A stretch of DNA of 64,000 nucleotides from Sipunculus nudus (GCA_026874595.1 CM049317.1:16539382-16603381); one strand, 5' to 3'. Numbered from the stretch's first letter, positions 50,330-62,900 are shown. Notes: a model not told the origin generated them from the sequence alone. Program-made: numbers and translations.

Positions 50330-51372
50330 AATGGGGGCTTGTATATCTCCTTTTCCGACCATGTTTTTTCATGTTTCTGGTCCATAGATAGCAGAATATA
50401 GGTCGCAAAATATTGGTCATGGTGACCTTATTTCAGTTTTCCAAGGATATTTGCCAAGGACGTCTCAGAATGTCACATTAGTAGATTCTAGACCTTACAT
50501 AAACAATGATTGCCCTATCTGACTTTCTGGGCGCTAAAAATCCTGTTTCCGCCTGCAGGTCACATAATAAAGGTAACCATGACCTAAATTCAGGTTTCAA
50601 AGGAGACTTGCCTAGAACCTCCCAGGATATTGTATTAGAAGATTCAAGGGCTAATGGATGCAATTTTTGCCTTTTCTGTTTGGGTGTTCAAAACAATTTT
50701 TCAGCCCAAAGGTCACAGAATATTGGTCACCATGACCTAATTTCAGGTTTCCAAGAACATTAAACCAGGACTTCCCTCAATTTTATGTCAGAAGATTCTA
50801 GGTCTAACAATTTATGCCCTGTCTAACTGTCTGGGTGCTTATATGACATCTTTTCTGATAGGTGCTAAATATAGGTAATGATGACCCAATTTCAGTTTTC
50901 CCAAGACGTTTGCCAGGAAAGTTTTAGAATGTTACATATAAAGATTCTAGGCCTAACAGATACAATGAGTGCCCTGGCTGACCGTCTGGGTGCTTATATG
51001 ACGTTTTTCCTATAGGTCGCAAAATTTAGGTCATGGTGACTTAATTTCAATTTTCTATGGACATTTGCCGAGAACGTTTTAGAATGTTACATATGAGGAT
51101 CCTAGGCCTAACAAATAAAATGTGTGCCCTGCCTGACTTTCTAGGTGCTCAAAATCCTGTTTTTGGCCTGTAGGTCACACAGTATAGGTCACCATGACTT
51201 AATTTCAGGTTTCCAAGGAGATTTGCCCGGGACCTGGATGTACAGTAAGAAATTTATTGGTCAGACGGTTACGATTTGTGCCCTGTTAACGGACGGAAGG
51301 CCGGACAACCTGACGGAGGCTGGACAAAGGGTGATCGCTATAGCTCAGATGACTTACAGTCAGCTGAGCTAA
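50330..51372 (+). mobile_element. Pearl-like element: six ~155-bp core repeats plus GGAC tract and right end
   Basis: Six direct core repeats have their GGTC(A/G)C-type landmark at 50401, 50558, 50711, 50861, 51015 and 51173 (periods 157, 153, 150, 154, 158). Each contains 'GGTCAYSRTGAC', 'ATTTCAGGTTTCCAAGGA', 'TTTGCC', 'AGATTCTAGGCCTAAC' and 'GTGCCCTG.CTGAC..TCTGGGTGCT'. After the last unit come GTTACGATTTGTGCCCTG, TTAACGGACGGAAGGCCGGAC and a right flank GGGTGATCGCTATAGCTCAG ending near 51372 in CAGCTGAGCTAAAAAT. Core repeats followed by a degenerate (ACGG)n tract and a right flank are the published layout of bivalve pearl elements. The small ORFs here are repeat translations. Confidence 0.82.
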
Positions 51373-51375
51373 AAA

Positions 51376-53125
51376 TGACCAATACTCTAAATTTTGTTTT
51401 AAATTATGCTTAACAAACTTAATATCAAACAATCGAGTGTTTTTACTGCTCAATCGAATAATGGTTGGAGCCAAGCATGGCAAGACAAACCATTTACTAC
51501 CCTACTTAAGGTTCAGAGCTTCGTGACCCAAGTCATGTGGATAAATAGGACCAAGTGACCATGAGCCATGTCGGAGCTGAATCTGAGGTACTGCTATGTG
51601 TATAAATTACAGATTATCCACGTCTGATGCACAGACATATCACACCTGTGCATAATTTGACCATTTAGCGAAGGGATTATTTCTTAGATCTCAAGCGTTT
51701 CGTGACAACTTCTTATGTAGGTTAACTTTCACCCAACTAGATTTATCTTCTTTAACCTGATTTATTTATTCTTTGTGGCGTAGGTGACCTACTTCACTCT
51801 GTATACGCCATTTCGCGGGAACCCACGACAGAAAACAAGACCGCTGGAAAACCATTATATTATACATATGTCTTTCCCTTTCCCTTTGCCGACATCAATT
51901 TTGTCCTAAAATGTTGTAAAAATCGTTGACATGAGAAAAGATTGCGCGACGCCGATACTGTCGAGATATAGGTTAAACTTTGTAAATATCTTGAATCAGC
52001 CTGACATTTTTTTGGTCATATTCAGCGTGATAATCACCCTTGATAATGACACAGTGGCAATAAAGACAATTATAACGAATTAACAATTTAAAATTTATGT
52101 CAAATAGAAATTAAATTAAAGCATTTTTTTCAGATGCCTATTCCCTAAATTGATAAATGTTAAAGGGTTGGTACTAATGCCAAAGTTGTCTAATAACATT
52201 ATCCTACTGCGGAGAAACGCAAGTGATTGGTATCTCTCAATACAAAAGAGAAAATAATACCGTCTTTAAACAGGTGCGAAAAATTATGAAAGTGCGATGG
52301 GTACGAAAAGGGATTTGCTTCATGACTTGTTCCTCTCATCGAAAAGAACATGCTGAGATTATTCAATTAAGAGAACAATAAACTGTTACCGTATCATGAC
52401 ATAGCTCAGTGTGGGCTCGTTCGTTATTGATCTGGACAGCTCTCTGGCAGTAGAGGATCAGAAAAACACAGCCTAGACTACAAAATGGCTGTTATTTCAA
52501 ATAGAATTAATATGGGTTAAGATTTCGTATTCATTCCATGATACATGGTACCCTTCTCAGGACTCTTAGTGCATCATGTTACTTTAACAAACCATTTCTT
52601 CTACAAACGTGTTTTTCGAAATAATGTTATTGTATTAATCGAGAATGGGTTAAAATAAAAGGGCCTTACCGTGCTTGGAATTTTGACACAGAGAAAATAG
52701 CTTACAGCTGTGTTTTTTTGTGGTCAAGGACCATATTAAAAAGAAAACATGTTATTCTTTGACAACGTGAGGGCATGAACTGGTGTCCAGTGAATACTCC
52801 CCGCTACACTTAGTGAAATCATGGATAATAAACCCGACATTAGATATAATTAGATGTCATCTTTGTAAACAGAAAAATACAGATGTATCTGCTTCGGTTT
52901 TCTGATTGGATAATTTTTTTTTCACTTTTTAAAAAGTGTGCATTTTACTCTTATTTATCGCATTATTATGGCTAGATAAAGATACCAATTTCGAGAAGCT
53001 GTGTGCTTTGTCTCTGGCACCCTATTGGGTTACTATGTTTAGAGAGGGTTTCCTAACATTGAACAATAGGTCACAAGACGAAGGGTCCTGCAAGAAACAG
53101 CTGACCTAATTAGTGAGCTGCAAAA
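51376..53125. other. Non-coding stretch, nothing recognised
   Basis: AT-rich with no arrays, SINEs or coding signals that I can support. Confidence 0.4.
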
Positions 53126-53129
53126 CGAG

Positions 53130-53255
53130 CCAATGGGACAGTGACTGCCTGCCACGTGATAGCTTTGCCTCTTTCGATTGGTGTTACGTTTCGCTTCAAA
53201 TTTGAAGCTAAGGCGGTGTTTTGAAGTGTTTCGTCAGAAGAACCCAAAACACCGC
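53130..53255. promoter_or_regulatory. Candidate regulatory patch: CCAAT boxes, E-box and two inverted repeats
   Basis: Within 126 bp there is CCAAT (53130-53134), an E-box CACGTG (53153-53158) and an inverted CCAAT (53177-53181). A perfect 16-bp palindrome GCTTCAAATTTGAAGC lies at 53193-53208. An 11-bp stem GCGGTGTTTTG/CAAAACACCGC (53213-53223 with 53245-53255) completes the patch. There is no TATA box and no clear ORF downstream, so function is speculative. The palindromes could also be the end of a small transposon. Confidence 0.3.
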
Positions 53256-53259
53256 TGTT

Positions 53260-54093
53260 TCGGGTAACCACAATGCAACAAATAATTGGTTCACTTCTGG
53301 TGTAATCATGTCACGAGTAATATGATATGTGAACAGTTTTAACAAAATATATGGCCGGGAGATTATTTGTTTTTCCTGTAATTTTACCCTTCTAAAGATC
53401 TCTTATGACTGTCAACGCACGACTCTTGCTGAACATGCTCCCTCCAATGTCATTCGCCAGCCTATTACATAGAGTGGCAATGGGACTCCTGTGTTAATCT
53501 TCTAACAGATCTGTCCTATGCATCTAAAAATACATTATTCATAATCATCCTAAATGTCACAAATCCATTTCAGTGACAGGTTTGTTTTTATTTGTCGTAT
53601 GTGATGAATTATAAATTTTATACATCTTATCATGTATCTTCTTTCTGTGCGTTGTGTTTTGTTTTGCCTGCCTGATCTCATTTCCAGTTCTGGATAGGAA
53701 TTTCCTCACAGTTCATATATGAATGAAGGTCTGAAGTGATTCGTTGAATATATCAAAATGGTATGGCTGTTCGGGTTGGAAATACGACTAAAAACTATAA
53801 AAGAACATGTCGACCCTTGTTATTCAACTCCTATGATATCCGACGAGATAAATAATACCACATATAAGAGCACCGGAGGGAATCAATTCGACTCGACCAC
53901 ATCCAATCTGTGTGATACTTTTAAAAATCATTTAAAATTGTGGACGTGTTAGGGTGCATTTGTAGTAATGACGACAATTGTGTAAATTTACAGTGGAACC
54001 TGTGTCAGGAAAATAACAGTGGCCTTACATGTAACAATTGTGAATGCTTTTTGTTCACTTTTTGGTGGTCTTAGTAGACAGGTGCCATTGTGT

Positions 54094-54097
<4 letters not shown>
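53260..54097. other. Non-coding stretch, nothing recognised
   Basis: AT-rich without recognisable signals. Confidence 0.4.

Positions 54098-54163
<66 letters not shown>
54098..54163. repeat. (TA)n microsatellite
   Basis: About 32 uninterrupted TA units. Confidence 0.97.
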
Positions 54164-54165
<2 letters not shown>

Positions 54166-55250
54166 ATGTGTGTGATACATTTTTGTACCGTAGTTCTAGA
54201 AATTGCAGGTACATGCACACCGTTCATAAGATCAAAGCTATTTGCTAATTCAGATTGAGAAGTCAAGAAAATATAGACATAAACTTAAATTTTAATATAA
54301 CCACAATGGTTAAGAGAACACTGAGATCACCGCCAATTTTTCATAAAATACATCACCGCTAATGAAATACTAAGTCGAGTCCAATTACTGGTAGAAATGT
54401 TTTCTTGTCATTTAAAGTCACTGGAGTTTTATTTTATTTTTTTACTGTTTCCACTTGAAGTTTTGCGCGAATTTCGCAAACAAATCAATCCCCGTCCGAA
54501 TGCGCAAGAATTTTAAAACATTTCTTATATATAGAAATAAATAGGTCGATCTGTGTGTTCATTGTAACATGTAAATACGTGTATTGCCATGCTTGTCCAT
54601 TATATTGTTATGATGTGGAATGGATTAAAATTTTTATTGTATGTATACTAGTATTTTTTGTTATAGTAAATTTAAAACAACTTTTTACAGAATAAACCAC
54701 GGTATGAATATAAAGAGAAGAAAACGATTCGCTCAGTAGTTGCTTGTATTATATATAAGATCAGATCTGACAAAATTGAGGAATAATGGAAGTTACGTCT
54801 GTGGACATGGTTATTGAATATTGGCGTGCGTTTATACAAGCACATATGAATCCCATAAAATTGATTAGGACAATTCACTGTGTCTACGAACTGTTAGCAA
54901 TTTCAGGACACGGGTGTAGGAAGGGATTTTTATATCAACTGGATCAAATATTGGATCATCTCCTCTGTAACAAGGCGAAGTGATTTTAGGATGTTCGCTA
55001 GAAATAATTCAATGACATCAGTTGGGTAATTTCTTAACGGTAATTTCAGAGGCTTGGCTATGTAAACAAGCTGACCTTCTGACGTATTTCACAGAGAGGA
55101 ACATTATATAGGATACGTGTGATGAGCTCTAGAATTTATGTTCAAGGGTATCCGAGAGATAATTAAGGTATTAAGGATCTGTTCGAGCTGTGTTTGGTGT
55201 GCTGTTGTTCGATGCTGGTGCAAATTAGGCTATGATGATATTAATTAGGT
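54164..55250. other. Non-coding stretch, nothing recognised
   Basis: A 65-codon ORF at 54786-54983 has a true ATG (MEVTSVDMVIEYWRAF...), but I see no promoter, splice sites or domain and do not list it as a gene. Confidence 0.35.
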
Positions 55251-55251
55251 G

Positions 55252-55310
<59 letters not shown>

Positions 55311-55362
55311 AAGGGAGAGAGAGAGAGAGAGAGACTGGCAGAGCGAGAGAGAGAGAGACGGC
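55251..55362. repeat. (TA)n plus (GA)n compound microsatellite
   Basis: About 27 TA units (to about 55307), then GCGAAGG, then (GA)n at 55316-55333 and 55344-55358 separated by CTGGCAGAGC. Dinucleotide translations (Tyr-Ile, Arg-Glu) explain the ORFs reported across it on both strands. Confidence 0.97.
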
Positions 55363-57179
55363 AAGGTTGTGGGTTGGCATCAGGTACTGACAAATGTAAA
55401 CGAATTACCGTCGAGCGCTGTGTGTGGCTGCGTGGTCGTATGCTTCCTAGGAAGCCGAGGAAAACTACAAGAATGATCTGGCCCGAAAGACCAGGAAGGC
55501 AAAGTGTAAAGTCGCATGAGACTGATAACATCGCTGATATCGGCCTACCGTTTACCCTTAACGATAAGGAAAATAGAAAAAGACGGGTAAGGAATATATA
55601 TTGAACAATCTTCTTGTGGTCGAATAGATTGAGCATAATCACTGGTCGTCTAATGTGTTTGGGTCCCAGAATTGTACAAAGTGGGTTTGTCAAGTTAAAT
55701 TTGGTAGAATGTAAAGGCTTCAAGGGGAGCTTCACCACTAAAGATAAGGCAGACATTTTGTTTTACTTTATCTTTATGATTAACAGAATATGATCATTCT
55801 TGTCGATTCCATCAACCTGAATGTTCTGTTTCAGTCGTCGCCGATAGGCGTCGCCTCCCCCCCCCCCTTTCAGCCGCTGCAACCTTTTTTAAAGGGTTTA
55901 AGTCCAATGGTTGCGGCCTGGACCCCCTTTTCCAAATACTGACTCCACCCTGTTACTCTGACTCTAAGATTAAGGTTATAATTTGTAAGTTAAATCAACG
56001 GATCAACCTTTTGATATGAGACCGGAGAAGCAGAATGACAGAGACTGGTCCTTGATGTGACTGACTCTTGTAAGTATCACGCTATGACAAACGTGATTAA
56101 AACGAAGATAATATAAATAGTCATTTCTAGGTTTTTCTGTCACATAGTCCAATAATTCTCCTTTATTGTCTCCAAATATAAATTCTGGTCTTGCATCTCT
56201 TAAAACAAACAAATGGAGAATATGGTATGCAAACAGACAAATGTTGTTGGATATGAATTATGAAAATCACCTTCGAAAAATATGTACAATTTAATATGTG
56301 GTGGGAGTGAAGATAATTAGGACATACTGTTGCTTTTCTGTTAATTCTGTGTATGTTGGGGGAGGGGCTTCTGTTTATACTTTGCTCTCGTTACCTCATC
56401 AACAAAGACCCATGCGTCAAAGACTGCACTCAGAAGCGACGGATATCTAGCAAAATCTGTACTTGCATTTTTCCCTGTTAACTTGTGATGACTATATTTA
56501 TTGGTTTATTGAGATTAAAATGTTCCATCTTCGTTTCAACAAATTGTTTGTCAATTTCGATTTGATATTTCCATGCTAGCATGCTGTTTGATAAATCACA
56601 CACAACTTTATCTACTAAATGGCAATACATTTATCTCATCATCTTGTTTCCTTCATATCCACATCACAATCCAAATAGACGGCTAATGTATAACAGCATT
56701 TTTATGCACCAGAGGTGGCTTAGTTTGGTCGATGAACTCAGGGGTAAATAGTTAAACTCACTACAGACTTACGTGTTCGCTCTAATGTTAAACCGAGAGG
56801 ATACTAACTTTGGATTATTAACTAAAACACTTGAATATTAAGCATAATAACTGGTCATTGGTGATTAATGGTTTTTCTTCATACCCTTTTAAAATGCGTT
56901 GCCTCCAACAAACCTGGACTTTAATTTTAACAATAACTTAAAATTCTGCCGGTCTATACCAATTATGAAGTTAATATGAATATAAGTATGTCTTTGGGTA
57001 ATCCAGATGTTGATATATTCTCATTTATAAGGCTCCAGACATACAAAGCACTCACAGAAAGCACAAGCACACAACCCCGCAAACACCTATATTCCCATCC
57101 CCGGCACGCTTAAAAATATCTACCTACCATTCACACAATGACTTTTTGTATTGTTTGCTATAAGTACTATGTAGATTTG
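55363..57179. other. Non-coding stretch with a C11 run
   Basis: A run of 11 C at 55857-55867 lies in a small GC-richer patch (55830-55930). Otherwise nothing recognised. Confidence 0.4.
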
Positions 57180-57440
57180 CATAATTCCATTCCGGTTTCG
57201 GTCTACGTGACAACCACTCATGCGGGTCCTGGGTGTGTGTCAACCAAACTGCTGTTTCATAACACCGATGAACCATCGAAAGGTGCAACTCGTTTGTGAG
57301 TGAAACACGACGGTTGGACACAGCCTCCCCATTAAGCACCAAAAGCTTTCATCGTAGATGTGTGCTGACAGTAAAAAATCTCACCGCCTCGGCTGGGATT
57401 CGAACTCACGATCTCCCTGCTTTCAAAAATGTATTGTACA
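57180..57440 (-). mobile_element. tRNA-derived SINE ('CACTCACAAACGAG' family), minus strand
   Basis: The minus strand reads GTGAGTTCGAATCCCAG (B box, complement of 57395-57407), CGAGGCGGTGAGATTTT, CGTCGTGTTTCACTCACAAA, CGAGT and CGGTGTTATG, in the same order as at 44933-45135. The A box is decayed. Translation gives the SINE-typical 'AGIRTHDL'. Confidence 0.68.
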
Positions 57441-58998
57441 AGTCTTGGCTATTTACGTTTAGGTCGATATTCTGTTCAACAGCTTACACCTACTGACATC
57501 TGGTGGTGGTAAATCGTATTAATCAGCGTGAAAACAAAATTACAGTTAAAGCATCGGCTCTAGTTTGGAATGTATACCGTCAAAACCATGTAAACCACTT
57601 CCGCTTCCCCATTCAGGAATGGTCGTTAAATGCAGACACACATAAAACTAACACATCGAACATGTCGACTAACATGCAGCACACACGATATCTTGCAAAC
57701 GCCATCTTTGGAATGTTGTAACTTATATATCAGCTATATCTTCTATATACTACTAAAATTGCCCCGTCTGTTTGTTACTCTAAACCTGCCGAAGCGGGAC
57801 ATGACAGTAGGCCGTTTTTACTACCTGCGTCTGTCAGATGCGCTAACATAATCCACACCGATTGGCCCCTTCGACTCGCACCAAATCAGCGGCGTGCCTA
57901 GCCTCGTTGCCGCCCGGGGCGGTCTTAGAAATTGACGCCCTTCTACCGAAACATTAACGTTCTTCAATTCCCAACGCATGAAGATACCTTGACACCTCTT
58001 TAATTTCACATCTTCATATCGCATATGATAGCAGCTACAACTAATAGAGCGCTGTGATATGCATGTTGCTGCAGGAAGCTAAGCACTTATTCTTTAGTCT
58101 TTACTCAAAAACGCGCAATTTATAATTTATATGTGAACAGGACATGTTTAATGTTTTCAAATAAAAAAAAATCCTATGTTTGGATAAACTGTGACATTTT
58201 TGCTTCATTACTATATCCTAAAAGTTTAAATCATACTTTCACTCAAGACTACATCAATTCTATTTTAGAAATAATAATTCTGTTTCTGTACTTTGCCATG
58301 TTTAATTCTTTTAAAATTTTGGTTATTTGTTATTTAACAAAATATTTAAATCAATTACAAGTAATTATATCATTTAAATATATATTATATATTAACTTGA
58401 AATGATTTGTCACATCATACAACAGGTAGGAGGTAGTGGATTATTTGACGGTTAATAACACATAGGCAAATATATCTGTATTTCAGTTTTGAAAAGTAAC
58501 AAGTAATACTGATACTTTATACGTATATTGAACGTGCGGCATAGTGGCCAGGAAGATTTATCCCGCACGAGAAATTAAGGAGAACACGAGGTGAGGATAC
58601 ATGCTGTCAGAAGTCGGGAAGTGGTCCATAAATGGTACGCTTTAGTACTAAATTCCGAGTTTACTCTGCGTTTACCAGTGTAACTAAATAGGTTTTGTGA
58701 ATATCATGGAACCAAGGGACCAAGGGTTAAGAAATGATTCACTAAAATTTCGGGACGGATAAACAAGGATCCGTTAAGACAAAGGTGTCACTTCCGTGAG
58801 TGCTTTCTTTTTAAAAGGCAATACAGGAATTAATATTATAAAAAATGTCACTTTTCCGATGGAAATCCACTAAAAACAGGTTGTGTCCCTGCAGAAAAAA
58901 AATATGTCTTTCCGTTAAAATGTATCCTGAATTCATACCAAACCTTTAGCCACACTTCGCTCAGAGACACCTGATTCTGCCATCTACCGCCATCTCAC
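57441..58998. other. Non-coding stretch with a small interspersed-repeat fragment
   Basis: Bases 57870-57950 (CAAATCAGCGGCGTGCCTAG, then TTGCCGCCCGGGGCGG) look like a fragment of a common GC-rich interspersed repeat. Bases 58130-58410 are very AT-rich and give only low-complexity ORFs. Confidence 0.35.
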
Positions 58999-60440
58999 AT
59001 GTTTTCATACATGCATACTTCCATGCAAAAAGAATGTAACAGACATGGGGTATTCGTATTCAGTTTCATATTCATTGTATTCGAATTCAGGTATTTTCGT
59101 TATTCGCATTCGTATTCGAATTCATCTTTAAAAAGTACAACAGTATTTGTATTCACATTCATGAATACTTTTCATAAATACATGCAGTATACATTAATCT
59201 TGTATACCTTTTGTCCTTTATCAATTTGGAAAAATGTGCCATTAATTCAATAGTGATTGATTTGGACCCCCTTAACACATGCACACTAACAATGTATTTA
59301 CACATTTTGACATTTTATTACTTTATTCATATTAAATTAATATTAATATGTGTATTGTGTCATGTGTATGTACATCTCCATCAGTCAGACCCTCTTTACT
59401 TCTATATTTATCCTACACCAATGTTCTTTATACATACTGGATAACAGGTATCTTCATGGGGCAAGCAACGCTGTCCATATTCTTTGCCCTTTACCCTTTA
59501 TGTTTGATAATGCCACAATGAACTTAGTGTGTAGAGGCTGGAGGTAGCTGGTCCAGCATGCTACTAGCCCAAGTCCACTCAAGTTCAAACGGATGAAAGC
59601 TTAGTAATTACCCCTGCCTGGTCTAGGTGACAGCCCTGACAGGGATGACAGATCGATACCTTACTTGATTAATCCTGATGTCTATTCCAGTATTTTGGTA
59701 AACCTGTAATTCACATAACTGTGAATTGTGTACCTAGATACAGTACAAGTGCTGATAAAATAATGCTGCAATGAACTTTTTGTTAAAGAGGCTTGAGGTT
59801 GACTAGCTTCTAGACAGGTAGCTAGCACCAAAGGCACCGAGGATGAATGCTTTGTAGTTACCCCTGCCTAAGCTGGCTAACTGCCCTGACAGGGTTGAAA
59901 GCTTTGTACGTGCATGGACCCAAGCCTGGTGTCCATTTCAAGTACCAGTATCAAATTTGTACCTGGAATACCTTATACCAGGTACAGGTACTTTAGTTCC
60001 AGGTAGTGGTACAAGGTACTTCCTACACATGCAGCCAGGTACAGGACAGGACTGGTACTCTGGATTGTGTACGTAGATAAAGGTTCAGGTACAGGTACAA
60101 ATACCTGGCCCCAACCCTGAAAGTGTAACAATAATAATACTCCGTCATTATTCATACACAGCGGATAACATGAATATTTTGAATTTTGGACTAAAATACA
60201 TTTTTCAAGTGTGAATATATGATGATTGCAGTTAATAGTATATTAAAATAAACTGATACTTGATAGTTTCTTTTTGTTTCAGTAAAGTGTATTCATATTG
60301 ATATTCATGAATTTGTATTCGTATTCGTATTCGAATACATTTATGTCTTGGGTATTTGTATTCGTATTCCTATTCGTGCACCCCTTCTGTATTCGTATTC
60401 GTATTCGAATACATTTCTTCTGTATTCGACTGATGTCTGC
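58999..60440. repeat. Composite of GTATTC and AGGTAC hexanucleotide arrays with an internal ~253-bp duplication
   Basis: Degenerate (GTATTC)n arrays occur at 59048-59130 and 60285-60430, both in the same orientation and each interspersed with CGAATTC/CGAATAC turns. A degenerate (AGGTAC)n array spans about 59940-60100. Between them two diverged direct units start AATGCCACAATGAACTT (59508) and AATGCTGCAATGAACTT (59761) and share TTACCCCTGCCTNNNCT and CCCTGACAGGG. The region may be one interspersed element or a nest of minisatellites. Confidence 0.65.
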
Positions 60441-60663
60441 ATAGTAACACTGTCATATCAGAAATACGATTCTGTAGTGAGAAAAAGACGGAAAAATATA
60501 GGTGATGAGGGCCTGAAAACTGGAAAATATATGAGATTATAGACCGCTTTTTATAGAAAATATAGGAAATTTAGAGAGTAGGCGAAACACCACCTGTGAA
60601 ATATTTTTGTAGTGTCGTTTTTTTACCGACACCTGCAATACAGGGACCTAGCCAGAGTTTTAA

Positions 60664-60678
60664 AGGGGGGGGGGGGGG
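60664..60678. repeat. G homopolymer run
   Basis: About 14 G in a row, inside a 'CTAGCCAGAGTTTTAAAGG' context. The poly-proline seen on the minus strand is an artefact. Confidence 0.95.
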
Positions 60679-61339
60679 AGGTGGAAGGCTGCACACATAC
60701 ATACCATAAATGATATAATTCACTACTTTCTGTTTCAAGGTAAGAAACCCAGTCCTCAAGTGGATTTGGAATGGACCTAACGGGATGCTTTGCAAAGCGG
60801 AGACCTTCGTTCCGATATTAGTGTCTATTCATTTTTGACAGAGGGGAAAGTGAATGAAAATTACTTGGTAATATTGAAACCGGGGAGAACAATTCAATAT
60901 ATCAGTGGACCTGCACAGGCGGTCTTGTAAAGAAACTAAGAAGTAGGATTTGCATGAATCCTAAATTCATTTCAAGATTTCAACACAGTTCAATATGAAT
61001 TTGTTTCCATGGGGGCATCTAGAGAGAATTTCTGCTTGATTTTATCAATGGTCAAGGGGTCTTCTTGATTGGGAAACATTATCTGTAGTTAATTGGAAAA
61101 AAAATTACCAATGGAGAAATAAAGGAAATACCGTCCTTGGATATATGTAAAAGGTGCAGATGATAGTGTAGTGACACTGTGTAAATGTACTTGATATTAA
61201 CATGCTTTGGAAAATATTTTCATCTCATAATTCTTCTAGCAGGTATTTAATGTCTGGAAGCATTCTTTCGTCTAGGAAAATAAATATTTCGATCCAACTT
61301 GTGTCATCGTATGTAATTTGTACACAATCACGATATTAG

Positions 61340-61600
61340 GGGCCTGGACAGCTGAGTGATAAAACACTTGGCTCTATCCGCTGGCTACCCGGATTCGATC
61401 CCAGACGTGGCTAGGCTAGGCTATGAGAGTGGGTTGTAGTTGCCCGTCAAAGGCCGGTGGTTTTCTCCGGGTACTCCGGTTTCCTCAAGCCCTGCAGACT
61501 ACCGAACGCAATCGACGGAGCCATAGAGAGTGCTTCGATTAGTTATAATAACTATTTGTACAACCATGTAATATAAATAAGTTTATATTATAAATTGTCC
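61340..61600 (+). mobile_element. Full-length tRNA-derived SINE with 'GGTTTTCTCCGGG' core
   Basis: The head GGCCTGGACAGCTGAGTGAT holds a tRNA-like A box and GGATTCGATCCC (61391-61402) is a good B box. These are followed by AGACGTGGCTAGGCTAGG, then the core GTTGCCCGTC...GGTGGTTTTCTCCGGG and TACTCCGGTTTCCTC, and a tail with ATTAGTTATAATAAC, TTGTACAACCATG and TAAATAAGTTTATATTATA. Decayed copies of the same family lie on the minus strand at 25376-25545 and 33460-33625. The head, core and AT-rich tail are all present, so this is the reference copy in the window. Confidence 0.85.
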
Positions 61601-62584
61601 ATTTTATTTACCTTTCTGTGAGTAGTACCATAATTACATAAATCCTATGTTGACATTTTAGCACTTAAGCATCAATTATCACAATATGGCATTGTTTTGA
61701 TAAAAAAATACATATAATTAACGAGGAGAAAATGATCATTTTGTTAATTATCACACATCTGAAGTATGGTTTTATGTGTGTTTTTTGTACCTGATTAGAC
61801 ATATTAAAAGAGCACATTTGTATATGCTATTTTATACAATCACAGTAGCAGTAGGTGTATGCACCCGCTGACGATACTTTTTCTTCGGTCATTCGGACGT
61901 ATGCCATTCATATCATGAAGCAGAAGCTATTCTAACGATTCACAATCGTGACTTTAAATTCGTTGTGTAACTAGAAATCTACATTCTCAGGAATGCAAGC
62001 CTCCGCCATGTGTTTGCATTACATTTTTCGACCAATATTAACATGTTTATTCCTGCATTAGTGAATTTAAATTTGTGAATAGCCCTTGATTGTGTTACTG
62101 AATCCGGATCATGTTCCGGATACACCAAGACACTGACATACGCAAAGATCGGTATGAACGCATACCCTCCAACCAGAGGCTAATTATATCTTACGGGAAA
62201 CTTGACAGTGGCGCCCCCTTTTAATGGCAATCCAAATTTGAACTTTCTTTTTAATTAATAATATTATTAGGCTGTATATTATGCCGATTTTAAGTGTTTT
62301 TTTTCTCTGTAAGGAACATCGTCATTGCTCAAGTTGAACTTTCAGTGAAACAGCGTTATTTTTTAATTAAATTTATCACCAGCCACATTTTTTTTACTTC
62401 GTTATTTTCAAACAACCGTCATTAGTGACGTGTATAATATACGTCACAGTATATGTTAATTTGCTATAACAGAATAGTATTTATCTGAATAGGTGAAACG
62501 AAACGGTACATGTTTGAAATTTGAATGGGAAAATAAATAAAGGCTATTCCTGGTTTTCATCACTTATCAGCTACATTTTTTAAT
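61601..62584. other. Non-coding stretch, nothing recognised
   Basis: AT-rich, without supportable features. Confidence 0.4.
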
Positions 62585-62900
62585 ACGCCCGTCTATGAAG
62601 GGACTTAGTAAAGCATACCCACCCTCCGTCTGTCTTTAGTCCGTCCGTTCTTCCGTCACCTTTTTGTGTCGCAACGATATCTGACCAGGATTTTCACGAA
62701 ACTCATCATAACTACTTATCGATGGATTATCTCGCCCGAGCTCGATTATGAGCAAAATCCATTCATATTTATTGATGTCAGAGTTCACTGGGCTTCCTTG
62801 TGGTGTCGCCGTGATATCTTATAAAAAAATCATGGATCCTCATGATACTCATCATGAATATTAGCCTATTCAGTTTATCACCTGAATTCTGCCTAACTCC
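62585..62900. mobile_element. Candidate pearl-like remnant with GTCC-type tract
   Basis: A degenerate CCGTCTGTC...GTCCGTCCGTTCTTCCGTC tract (about 62623-62658) is followed by two related units. CGCAACGATATCTGACCAGG...ACGAAACTCATCAT starts near 62671 and CGCCGTGATATCTTATAAAA...ATGATACTCATCAT near 62806, a period of ~135 bp. The order tract-then-core repeats is as at 43966-44445. Confidence 0.5.

Noticed and set aside
50506-51372. ORFs with repeated 'ACRSH..GHHDL.SGFQ' strings
   Set aside because: They arise from translating the ~155-bp core repeats. The frame is not kept from unit to unit.
55241-55756. Longest ORF in the window (171 codons, minus strand)
   Set aside because: Much of its length is (GA)n/(TA)n microsatellite translation (Ser-Leu and Tyr-Ile repeats). 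The remainder shows no domain.
60571-60795. Minus-strand ORF with a poly-proline run
   Set aside because: The prolines come from the G homopolymer at 60664-60678.
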